Source: Tangfeifania diversioriginum
Lineage (GTDB): Bacteria; Bacteroidota; Bacteroidia; Bacteroidales; Prolixibacteraceae
Reading direction: 5' to 3'
DNA length: 64,000 bases
NCBI GenBank assembly: GCA_945873105.1
Contig: CAMCBW010000019.1
Coordinates: 1-64,000, forward strand
Shown one piece after another: positions 35,245 to 42,382 of the stretch; position 1 is the stretch's first letter, and the number at the start of each line of letters is the position of its first letter. Made by a program: the position numbers and the translations under genes. Below the pieces are notes generated by a model. The model was not told the DNA's origin and made no database searches. It saw nothing but the letters and a program-made list of their open reading frames with translations.

Positions 35245-36162
35245 TCATCTTTTTACAGGAGAGTCGTCACACTTCAAATCACCCAAAACATACTGGGTCC
35301 CGTCAAGGTAAAATTTCAAGAGGCGGCTATCCTCAAAGCTTTGGGCATTGTGTGACGGAGAAACATAGAAAACTCTTCCTTTCCCAAATCTTTTGATCCA
35401 GGACACATATTTGATTTGCTCATCAATATCTTTGCTCTTCTTGATCAACTTAGAGGTGTCCATGAACAACAAAGGTCTGAAATTCTTTTGGGAATATGCT
35501 CCGTTGAACAAATAAGGTTCATCGGTATGCACAAAAGCCTTTCCGCCAAATGCCTTGACCAAAGGATGATCCGGCTCGCACAGTTCAACAGTGACCTCCT
35601 GCTGGACAGGGTGATAATCAAAACTTCCACCAACCATCTCACTGAAAGCCATAGAATTGTTCTGCATCACAATGGCCCCGTGAACGACCATCAGTCCACC
35701 TCCCTTTTTTACATAGGCTATCAGGTTGGATTCCAGCTCCGCTGCCTTCTCTTTTCGCTGTGCCTCTGTTAAATTTTTATCCTTGTCGAGTACATCCATC
35801 AACAGATCCCGCCTTGGACCAACCGAACAGTTGTTGTTCAACACAACGGCATCATACTTCTCCAGATTCTTTTTTTCGAACTTGTATATATCATTGCTTT
35901 GTTCAACCTCAAAAGCACCGGTCTTTTCGGCCAACACTTTCATTACGGCATCGGTATGGGGCACCACCCAATGGTCAAATCCTGTAAACAAACTAAATAA
36001 CAGCACTTTATGGTGCTTTTTTGAATTCACTTCGGCTTTCGCAGGAGCCAATTTCTCAATTTTTTGAACCCATTCATCCGTCAGGGTAAATTGCTTCAAT
36101 TGTGCTTTCACCGTACCAAAAGCAAGCAAAATTGAAAAGGTAATGGTAATTTTTTTGAACAT
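35245..36162 (-). CDS. Exported ThuA-like domain protein
   Basis: A 305-residue protein with a signal peptide (to about residue 20) and a ThuA-like domain of the class I glutamine amidotransferase fold. Visible markers are KVLLFSLFTGFDHWVVPHTDAV (in part LLFSLFTGFDHWVVPH), YDAVVLNNNCSVG, YVKKGGGLMVVHGAI and HPLVKAFGGKAFVHTDEPYLF (in part FVHTDEPYLF). ThuA is linked to trehalose and other disaccharide use, but the chemical role is unclear. It is divergent from the AraC-type regulator across about 170 bp. Confidence 0.85.
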   Translation of the reverse strand: MFKKITITFSILLAFGTVKAQLKQFTLTDEWVQKIEKLAPAKAEVNSKKHHKVLLFSLFTGFDHWVVPHTDAVMKVLAEKTGAFEVEQSNDIYKFEKKNLEKYDAVVLNNNCSVGPRRDLLMDVLDKDKNLTEAQRKEKAAELESNLIAYVKKGGGLMVVHGAIVMQNNSMAFSEMVGGSFDYHPVQQEVTVELCEPDHPLVKAFGGKAFVHTDEPYLFNGAYSQKNFRPLLFMDTSKLIKKSKDIDEQIKYVSWIKRFGKGRVFYVSPSHNAQSFEDSRLLKFYLDGTQYVLGDLKCDDSPVKR

Positions 36163-36332
36163 AGCTTTGTTTTCAATTATTGGTTAAATTCTTTGGCTCA
36201 ACTTTAAACTGAACAGATACACACGATTGGCATGAAGTGTGCGAATCAAAAGTAACAAATGTACAACAGAATATCCAGTACTATATTGACAGGCATTTGT
36301 ATTATTTTTGCAACTATCAAACCGCGATTCCC

Positions 36333-37211
36333 ATGAAAATTATGCACGAGCAGGTGAGCTTTTCCCCGCGCACATTGCTGAAAGTCAAGTATGACGACTT
36401 TCCCCATTTTACCTATCCCTGGCATTTTCACAGCGAACTGGAGATTGTCTATGTCCTCAAAAGTTCAGGCAAAAGATTCGTAGCAGATAGCATTGAATCT
36501 TTCCAGGAGGGAGACATCACCCTCATGGGTAGCAACCTTCCCCACTTTTGGAAGAGTGACAACACGGATGAATCGAATGGAACATCCAGGGTCAATGCCA
36601 TTGTTGTACAGTTTCACCAGGATTTTTTCAGGGAGGAGATTCAATCCTACCCTGAGTTTCATGCCATCCATGAACTGCTGAAACGGGCGGCAAAGGGGAT
36701 TCATTTCACCCATCCTGCCTGTCAAAAGATCGGTAAAATGCTGATAAAACTTTTAAAAACCAGCGGATTGGAAAGAACACTCTATTTTATCAGGATTTTG
36801 GATGTGATGGCGCATACAGAGAACTACCGTCTTCTTGCGAGCAAGGCATACCATTTGGAGGATTACAAGGAACTAAGCAAGAGAATCGATAAAATCATGC
36901 ATTTCATCACCACCAATTACCAGCGTAAGATGACACAGGAGGAGGTCGCCAGCAAGATTGGGATGAACCCAGCTGCGTTTTGCCGCTATTTCAAGGAGAA
37001 AACAGGGAAAGGATTCAGCTACTTTGTGAATGAGATGCGGGTAGGATTTGCCTGCAAACTATTGATTGAAAATCATCTTTCAATCACCCAGATCTGTTTT
37101 GAATGCGGATTCAACAATATCTCCAACTTTAACCGGATGTTCAAACGACAGACCGGTTGCTCTCCGGGTGCTTACCAGCGACAATTTATCAGGGCCAATG
37201 TTGTTGGATGA
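36333..37211 (+). CDS. AraC-family transcriptional regulator with cupin-type sensor domain
   Basis: A 292-residue regulator from the ATG at 36333. The N-terminal half is an AraC-type cupin (HFTYPWHFHSELEIVYVLKSSGKRFV in part: YPWHFHSELEIVYVL; SFQEGDITLMGSNLPHFW in part: GDITLMGSNLPHFW), which should bind a sugar. The C-terminal ~100 residues hold two helix-turn-helix units (MTQEEVASKIGMNPAAFCRYF; ITQICFECGFNNISNFNRMF). A frame opening at 36237 would add 32 residues without homology. It is divergent from the ThuA-like gene, a typical target position. Confidence 0.92.
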   Translation: MKIMHEQVSFSPRTLLKVKYDDFPHFTYPWHFHSELEIVYVLKSSGKRFVADSIESFQEGDITLMGSNLPHFWKSDNTDESNGTSRVNAIVVQFHQDFFREEIQSYPEFHAIHELLKRAAKGIHFTHPACQKIGKMLIKLLKTSGLERTLYFIRILDVMAHTENYRLLASKAYHLEDYKELSKRIDKIMHFITTNYQRKMTQEEVASKIGMNPAAFCRYFKEKTGKGFSYFVNEMRVGFACKLLIENHLSITQICFECGFNNISNFNRMFKRQTGCSPGAYQRQFIRANVVG

Positions 37212-37253
37212 TTGCGAGCATCTTCCGGTTATAAAATGACTCCAGTATAAAAA

Positions 37254-37281
37254 AAGGAAGGCCCCATTCGGTGCCTTCCTT
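37254..37281 (-). terminator. Rho-independent terminator of the small exported protein gene
   Basis: Arms AAGGAAGGC and GCCTTCCTT with a 10-nt loop. On the minus strand the hairpin is followed at once by seven Ts. It lies between the convergent AraC gene and the 37.3-37.8 kb gene. Confidence 0.85.
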
Positions 37282-37338
37282 GTGCGTAGTGAGTCAGCTT
37301 CTGGCAGACCCAAAGCCCACCGGATCAGTAACTCGCTG

Positions 37339-37800
37339 CTATATATTGAGTAAACCAGGATAATAGGCGGCAATCAGGTGCAACTGCTTATTGCTATCGG
37401 TAGACTCGCTGGTCAATACTTTTTGGTGGAAATACTCGCCCCTGTTGGCATTTTCAAAGGTGGTACTAAACCCTTGGGAAGCAAAAGCCTTGTCGAGCAC
37501 CTTTATGCCAAAATGAGTCCCGTTGCGCTCATATTGAACTGGAAATTTTTCATTCAGCACATAATACTTCTCCCCTTTCTTCAGTTTGTCAACAGCGACA
37601 ATTACCTTCAAGTCAGAGTTGGCATAGGTAATCTGGTATTTGTCAAGCTGCTTGTCCATAAAGAGCATCTTGTCTTTCAATGCTTCAATCTTGTACGCTC
37701 CAAACTCAGAATTCGAATCTCCCTGGGCTACTATGGTATTGCCAATAGAAGCCAGACATACTGTCAGGATTACAGCGGCGGTTAAAAAAAAACGTTTCAT
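37339..37800 (-). CDS. Hypothetical exported protein
   Basis: A 153-residue protein from the ATG at 37800 with a clear signal peptide (MKRFFLTAAVILTVCLASIG, cleavage near VAQG). The mature part is about 125 residues, charged and lysine-rich (KGEKYYVLNEKFPVQYERNG). I do not recognise a family. A strong terminator 58 bp after its stop and about 195 bp of free upstream sequence suggest a single-gene transcript. Confidence 0.6.
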   Translation of the reverse strand: MKRFFLTAAVILTVCLASIGNTIVAQGDSNSEFGAYKIEALKDKMLFMDKQLDKYQITYANSDLKVIVAVDKLKKGEKYYVLNEKFPVQYERNGTHFGIKVLDKAFASQGFSTTFENANRGEYFHQKVLTSESTDSNKQLHLIAAYYPGLLNI

Positions 37801-37995
37801 GGTATTATTTTTTAAATTAAACAAAGTTGGCTTGAACATCGATTTGCGTCCATTTCGAAATTCAACTATAAGACGTCGGACCTACGTTTCTGTTACAGCT
37901 TACGGAAGGGAGATCCGGCACTTTAACAAAACATTAACTTATTATTTACTACCGCCAGTTCTTTTTTAACTTTACACGTTTTAGCACCATCCAAA

Positions 37996-38868
37996 ATGAA
38001 CAGACTACTTCTTTCCTTCCTCATTTTCGCAACGATGATCACGGGTTGCAAGGCAGATCCAAACAAGCAGAATGAGACATCCGCCTTGAACATCATGACC
38101 TTCAACATCCGGTACGACAACCCTGCCGATAACGCCAACAACTGGAAATACCGGAGAGATTATGTTTACAGCATGATCCTTCAGAACGACATCGACGTGA
38201 TGGGAACCCAGGAGGTGCTCTCGACCCAGCTGACCGACCTGCTCGGAGGCCTTCCCCAGTTTGGCTATGCAGGCGTTGGGCGGAAAGATGGCATTGCTGC
38301 AGGAGAATACAGTGCGGTATTTTACAAAAAAAGTCGGTTCGAACTGCTCAAAAGCGGTACATTCTGGCTAAGTGAAAACCCTTCCGCTGTTGGCGTAAAA
38401 GGATGGGATGCCGCCATCGAACGCATTGTTACCTGGGTGATCCTGAAGGAGCGTTCCACAGGCAAGGAGTTTGCCTTCATCAATACCCACTTCGACCACA
38501 TGGGGCAGGTGGCACGAAGGGAAAGTGCCAAACTGCTGCTCAACAAAGTAACCGAGATCGGCAAAGAGCTACCCGTCCTTGTGACCGGCGATTTCAACGC
38601 CACACCCGACTCGGAAGTCATCCAGCTATTGGTTGACACGAACAACCCCAACCGTCTGACTGACTCCCGGTCTCTGGCTCCCATGGTGCTTGGACCCGCC
38701 TGGACATTTCACGGATTCGGCTCTGTACCGCTTGAAAGCAGAACAATCATTGATTACATCTTTATCAAAAACAAAGTAACCTTACAACAGTTGAAAGTCA
38801 TTTCAGAAATGAAAGACCAGATCTATCTGTCAGATCACAATCCCATTATGATCAAGGCAACATTTTAA
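37996..38868 (+). CDS. Endonuclease/exonuclease/phosphatase (EEP) family lipoprotein
   Basis: A 290-residue protein with a lipoprotein signal (FATMITGC). All EEP motifs are in order: MTFNIRYDN, MGTQEVL, INTHFDHMG, VTGDFNATPDS, DYIFI and LSDHNPI. Such enzymes cleave phosphodiesters; the extracytoplasmic branch in Bacteroidota may act on phospholipids, sugar phosphates or nucleic acids. With a lipobox it should sit in the envelope. It starts about 195 bp from the divergent small exported protein gene. Confidence 0.93.
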   Translation: MNRLLLSFLIFATMITGCKADPNKQNETSALNIMTFNIRYDNPADNANNWKYRRDYVYSMILQNDIDVMGTQEVLSTQLTDLLGGLPQFGYAGVGRKDGIAAGEYSAVFYKKSRFELLKSGTFWLSENPSAVGVKGWDAAIERIVTWVILKERSTGKEFAFINTHFDHMGQVARRESAKLLLNKVTEIGKELPVLVTGDFNATPDSEVIQLLVDTNNPNRLTDSRSLAPMVLGPAWTFHGFGSVPLESRTIIDYIFIKNKVTLQQLKVISEMKDQIYLSDHNPIMIKATF

Positions 38869-38910
38869 ATAATGCAGTCAATAACTCATAACTTATAACT
38901 CCTATCTCTC

Positions 38911-39816
38911 TCAATAACCCCACTTCCTCATAATCTCGAAATCTTCCGCTAAACAAGCCAGCGGCGCCTTCCCCTGGTAGGACTCCTGCTCAACAATGTA
39001 GACTTTGGTTCCGCCGGTTTTGCGGCAAATGTCCAAAACCTCCTTCACCGGGATGATCCCCTTCCCCAGGATGGCACTTTCATATTTTTCTTTGGTATCG
39101 ACAGCGATCTCGTCCTTGACATGGATCAGCTCAAACTTACCAGGATACTGTCCAATGACATCCAGTGCCTTGGCCCCGCCGATGTACATGTTGCCAATAT
39201 CCAGCTGCATGACCACTTTGTTGACATCCAGATTCTTCATCATGATATCGAAAAGCTTCTCCCCGTTCAGTTTTTCCACAAATTCCGCCCAATGGTTGTG
39301 GTACCCAAACTTCATCCCGTATTTCTGGCACAAATCACCGCATTTGTTGAAAACTTCGAGGTAGCCCAACAAGTCATCGTAGGTTTTCCGCATGGATTCG
39401 TCCATCCAGGGAGAGATCACATATTGCTGGCCCATATAGGCTGCATCCTCGACTGTGTACTTCCAGCTGTCAGAAAAATCCTTTTTGGCACCATCCCAAT
39501 GGTTCTTGCCCATCACCGTATGGCCACAAGGCATCTTTAGGCCCAGGTCATCCAAAACCTTTTTGAACTCTGCTGCCGTGTAACCATAAAATTTCCGGTC
39601 GACATAATTGGCATGTTCCACGTGCTTGTACCCAATTTTAGCCACCTGTTTCAGGGTGCCAAGGGGGTCCTTTTTCATATCATCCCTGACGGAATAGAGT
39701 TGAATACCCACTATTTCCCCTGCTTTGGGCCGAGAAAAGGCGGTGTTTGTCAAAAGGGTTGTTCCAGCCAGCAGAACTGCGCTGTTTTGTAGAAATTTCC
39801 TGCGAGAAGTATCCAT
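38911..39816 (-). CDS. Tat-exported sugar phosphate isomerase/epimerase-like TIM barrel
   Basis: A 301-residue protein of the AP endonuclease 2 (xylose isomerase-like) barrel family. It starts with a twin-arginine signal (SRRKFLQNSAVLLAGTTLL). Motifs such as GIQLYSVRDDM, IGYKHVEHANY, FGYHNHWAEF, MQLDIGNMYIGG and YIVEQESYQG hold the likely metal-binding Glu, His and Asp residues. Members isomerise or epimerise sugars, inositols or keto sugars. Export by Tat suggests a cofactor or metal is loaded in the cytoplasm. It lies about 57 bp downstream of the esterase gene in the same direction. Confidence 0.9.
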   Translation of the reverse strand: MDTSRRKFLQNSAVLLAGTTLLTNTAFSRPKAGEIVGIQLYSVRDDMKKDPLGTLKQVAKIGYKHVEHANYVDRKFYGYTAAEFKKVLDDLGLKMPCGHTVMGKNHWDGAKKDFSDSWKYTVEDAAYMGQQYVISPWMDESMRKTYDDLLGYLEVFNKCGDLCQKYGMKFGYHNHWAEFVEKLNGEKLFDIMMKNLDVNKVVMQLDIGNMYIGGAKALDVIGQYPGKFELIHVKDEIAVDTKEKYESAILGKGIIPVKEVLDICRKTGGTKVYIVEQESYQGKAPLACLAEDFEIMRKWGY

Positions 39817-39873
39817 ACTATTTGATCCTATTTTTTAGTGAATGATTCATTTTGATGGTCATTTGTTATTGGC

Positions 39874-40743
39874 TTAATACTGATGAAAGCCCATCGATAC
39901 AAATTCCAGTACCGTTGGCAGTGCCTGGCGCCAGTAACTCCAGGTATGCCCTCCGTTGTGGATTCTGAATTCATGGGGAATCTCTTTTTTGCGCATGGCG
40001 ATGTGAACCAGACTATTCCCTTCGAAAAGAAAATCGTCATCCCCGCAGTCAATGTACCACCTGACTGCTTTTTTCTGTTCATCGGCCATGTTTTTGACCA
40101 GCTCAAGGGCACTGTGCCTGGAGAAATAGGTGGTAAGCGACTCTTTGGAGATCCCGGGATACTGCTTCTCCCAACGGGTGGAAGCCTCCTCCAGGGAGAT
40201 TGGTCCGACGGAGGCGCTCAGCGGACAGGCTGCTGAAAATAGCTCGGGATGGTGCAGGGCATACATGAAAGAGCCGCCTCCCCCCATGGAGAGTCCGGCA
40301 ATGGCCCTGTATCTCTTGTCCGTACGAATACGGTAGGTTTTCTCCACATAGGGCATCAACTCCTGGAAGAAGAAATCCTCGTAATTCCAGTCACCCTTCG
40401 GACTGTTAAAGTAGCCGCGCTGCCCTGTATTGCCATCTGGCATAACAATAATCATGGAGGTACATTTCCCCTCACGGATTGCCCTGTCCGCAATGTTCTT
40501 CACCTCGCCGAACTGAATCCAGCCACTCTGGTCATCTCCCGAGCCATGCAACAGGTAGAGAACAGGATAACTTCGCTGGGAAGTCTCGTAATCAGCAGGA
40601 AGGTAAATGGCATATTTCCGTTCCATCTTGAGGATCTTGCTGGACATGGCGAGGTTATCGAAGACTTTCCCCTCTGTTTGGGAAAAGAGGAATACCGGGA
40701 AACCTGCGACAAGCAGAAAAAGAAGCAGTTGAAATTTTCTCAT
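39874..40743 (-). CDS. Exported CE1/esterase D-like alpha/beta hydrolase
   Basis: A 289-residue protein from the ATG at 40743, with a signal peptide ending near FLFSQ. A longer frame (from 40824) overlaps a repeat and is unlikely. The nucleophile is Ser152 in AGLSMGGGGS. The acid and base are likely in YIDCGDDDFL and NGGHTWSYWR. The architecture matches esterase D/feruloyl esterase-like enzymes of carbohydrate esterase family 1, which remove acyl groups from plant-type or algal polysaccharides. It is followed by the isomerase-like gene in the same direction. Confidence 0.88.
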   Translation of the reverse strand: MRKFQLLLFLLVAGFPVFLFSQTEGKVFDNLAMSSKILKMERKYAIYLPADYETSQRSYPVLYLLHGSGDDQSGWIQFGEVKNIADRAIREGKCTSMIIVMPDGNTGQRGYFNSPKGDWNYEDFFFQELMPYVEKTYRIRTDKRYRAIAGLSMGGGGSFMYALHHPELFSAACPLSASVGPISLEEASTRWEKQYPGISKESLTTYFSRHSALELVKNMADEQKKAVRWYIDCGDDDFLFEGNSLVHIAMRKKEIPHEFRIHNGGHTWSYWRQALPTVLEFVSMGFHQY

Positions 40744-40796
40744 CATTGTTGGCTTAAGTATGTTATAAATAAAAATGTCAATTTTCTCTGCGATCC

Positions 40797-40840
40797 TTTC
40801 GGCTTTGCGCAATACGACTGGCAAGCAGGCAGGAAACCAA
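40797..40840 (+). repeat. Dispersed repeat containing TGGCAAGCAGGCAGGAAA, copy 1
   Basis: An 18-bp block (40819-40836) is identical to 41754-41771. Both are preceded at a similar distance by TTTGCG and ATAC. Both copies are intergenic. Confidence 0.65.
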
Positions 40841-41043
40841 GATTTGTAACTTCAACATTAAAGCATTATTGGAACTTAGCGGGATTTTGGGGGTTGCTCA
40901 AAAAAATTTGTTCTGCTATAAAAGTAAAAAAAAATGGCTTGTGAAGCCACTAACCCAGGTTGGATTGCAATCATTTCGTCAGGAACATCTATATTTAATC
41001 CATCCAATGTTCCATTATGAGCAAATAAGGTAAAATAAGAGCC

Positions 41044-41472
41044 ATGCAACGACGAAACTTTTTTAAAAATTTATCTGCAGGAGCCCTGTTGTCGGGGATT
41101 ACTTTCCCGCTATGGGCAACACCAGCAAAGGATTACCCGGATCTGGCCAACACTTCCGGTACCATCCAGCACATGGTGATTTTTGATTTGAAACACGAAA
41201 AGGGATCTGTGGCCGAGGGCAAATTCCTGGCAGACGCAAAATCAATTCTTACCAGGATTCCTGTGGTGGGCGACTTCAGGGTACTGGATCAGGTGAGTCC
41301 CAAGAACGACTACGATTTTGGATTCTCCATGGTCTTCACCAACCGGTCTGATTTTGAGACCTACAACAACCATCCGGACCATGTGGCCTTCGTGGAGAAC
41401 AGGTGGAAAAAAGAGGTTGCCAGATTCCTGGAAATCGATTTCCAGGCACACCAACAAGGGCCAAAGACATGA
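41044..41472 (+). CDS. Tat-exported Dabb-domain protein (stress-responsive alpha-beta barrel)
   Basis: A 142-residue protein with a twin-arginine-like signal (MQRRNFFKNLSAGALLSG) and a ~100-residue Dabb domain: IQHMVIFDLKHEKG, ILTRIPVVGDFRVLD, YDFGFSMVFTNRSDFETYNNHP (in part MVFTNRSDFETYNNHP). Dabb domains form dimeric ferredoxin-like barrels with various roles, including small-molecule binding. A strong terminator follows about 90 bp after the stop, so it is probably a single-gene unit. The function is unknown. Confidence 0.85.
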   Translation: MQRRNFFKNLSAGALLSGITFPLWATPAKDYPDLANTSGTIQHMVIFDLKHEKGSVAEGKFLADAKSILTRIPVVGDFRVLDQVSPKNDYDFGFSMVFTNRSDFETYNNHPDHVAFVENRWKKEVARFLEIDFQAHQQGPKT

Positions 41473-41537
41473 TGAATATCATTCATTTTGATCATCTGGA
41501 AAGTTAAATTTGTGCTTTGACTTTCCGTCAAAAATTT

Positions 41538-41559
41538 AGGTTAGGTTTAGGTTAGGTTT
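41538..41559 (+). repeat. Perfect tandem repeat, 2 x AGGTTAGGTTT
   Basis: Two exact 11-bp units stand directly before the terminator hairpin. The 402-bp gap between the genes at 41472 and 41876 holds this repeat, the terminator, a copy of the GGCAAGCAGGCAGG repeat and a promoter-like site. Confidence 0.8.
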
Positions 41560-41560
41560 T

Positions 41561-41596
41561 CCCTGTCAGCTCTCAAAGCTGACAGGGATTTTTTTT
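41561..41596 (+). terminator. Rho-independent terminator after the Dabb gene
   Basis: Arms CCCTGTCAGC and GCTGACAGGG (10 bp, perfect) with a 7-nt loop are followed by A and eight Ts on the plus strand. Confidence 0.9.
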
Positions 41597-41729
41597 GGTA
41601 CTTTTCAAGGTCATATCACCTGTCTAAGGCCAACCTGCCTGCATTTTCAGGGTAGACAAAGACAAAAGGTAAACCTATTGCAAGAGGCTCTGGTTGTTGG
41701 ATTACACAATATTAATGTTCTGCTCTTTC

Positions 41730-41775
41730 CTTGCGTCATTTGCGTGATACCCTTGGCAAGCAGGCAGGAAAATGA
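41730..41775 (+). repeat. Dispersed repeat containing TGGCAAGCAGGCAGGAAA, copy 2
   Basis: It shares 18 identical bases (41754-41771) with the copy near 40.82 kb. The preceding CCTTGCGTCATTTGCGTGATAC also resembles the stretch at about 55013-55038. Confidence 0.65.
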
Positions 41776-41826
41776 GATGGGAACTACCACTTTGTATTGT
41801 TCTTTGAACTTTGAAGGCCAATGACA

Positions 41827-41858
41827 TTTGCACAATTGAAATAAAATTGCTACTTTGG
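41827..41858 (+). promoter_or_regulatory. Bacteroidota-type promoter candidate
   Basis: TTTG (41827-41830), a 20-bp spacer and TACTTTGG (41851-41858) resemble the -33 TTTG / -7 TAnnTTTG pattern. It lies just upstream of the ATG at 41876. Confidence 0.4.
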
Positions 41859-41875
41859 TACACCAACCTATAGCC

Positions 41876-42307
41876 ATGGAAACATCTAAATCGTACAAGA
41901 TTTTGCCCGAGTTAAAAATTGTACTCGATGTATTCTCCGGAGTAACCCGTCTCGGAGAGATGATAGAAAAATTCACTGCCATTACCAGCGATCCCGGCTA
42001 TGATCCAACATTTCATTACATCGGCGATCTTCGGGAGACCTATGTCGACATTTCTCCTGCAGAGCTGAAGAGCTACGTTGAAATTTTGAGCAATACTGCC
42101 ATCGCTTTTGGGGAACAGCGCGCCGCAATTTTGGTCAGCAACCCGAGAGATACTGCTTTGTCCTACCTGCTGATGAACCATACGCAAAGACTTCCATTCA
42201 ATATATCCGTCTATTCAGGGATAAAGGATGCCATGTTCTTTGTTCAAGTTGACAGTGTCCACCAGGAACTGATTGAAGCTACCCTGCGCGAACTCAAGGC
42301 TCTCTGA
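41876..42307 (+). CDS. Hypothetical cytoplasmic protein, possibly SpoIIAA-like fold
   Basis: A 143-residue protein from the ATG at 41876; the longer frame at 41855 overlaps the promoter candidate. No signal peptide or membrane segment is seen. The alternating strand/helix pattern (ILPELKIVLDVFSGVTRLGE, then YIGDLRETYVDIS, then RAAILVSNPRDTALSYLL) resembles the SpoIIAA/STAS-like domain of small hypothetical proteins, but I cannot be certain. It has a promoter-like site upstream and is followed after about 75 bp by the YncE/phosphoesterase gene. Confidence 0.6.
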   Translation: METSKSYKILPELKIVLDVFSGVTRLGEMIEKFTAITSDPGYDPTFHYIGDLRETYVDISPAELKSYVEILSNTAIAFGEQRAAILVSNPRDTALSYLLMNHTQRLPFNISVYSGIKDAMFFVQVDSVHQELIEATLRELKAL

Positions 42308-42382
42308 AATTGCCTCCGTTGTATTTCCGCATCCATGGAAATTAAATATCTTTCGGGTCGATTCAAAATTACACTGCCTGCT

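Noticed and set aside
41538-41559. Start of a CRISPR array or telomere-like repeat
   Set aside because: Only two 11-bp units without spacers; it is a short tandem repeat.
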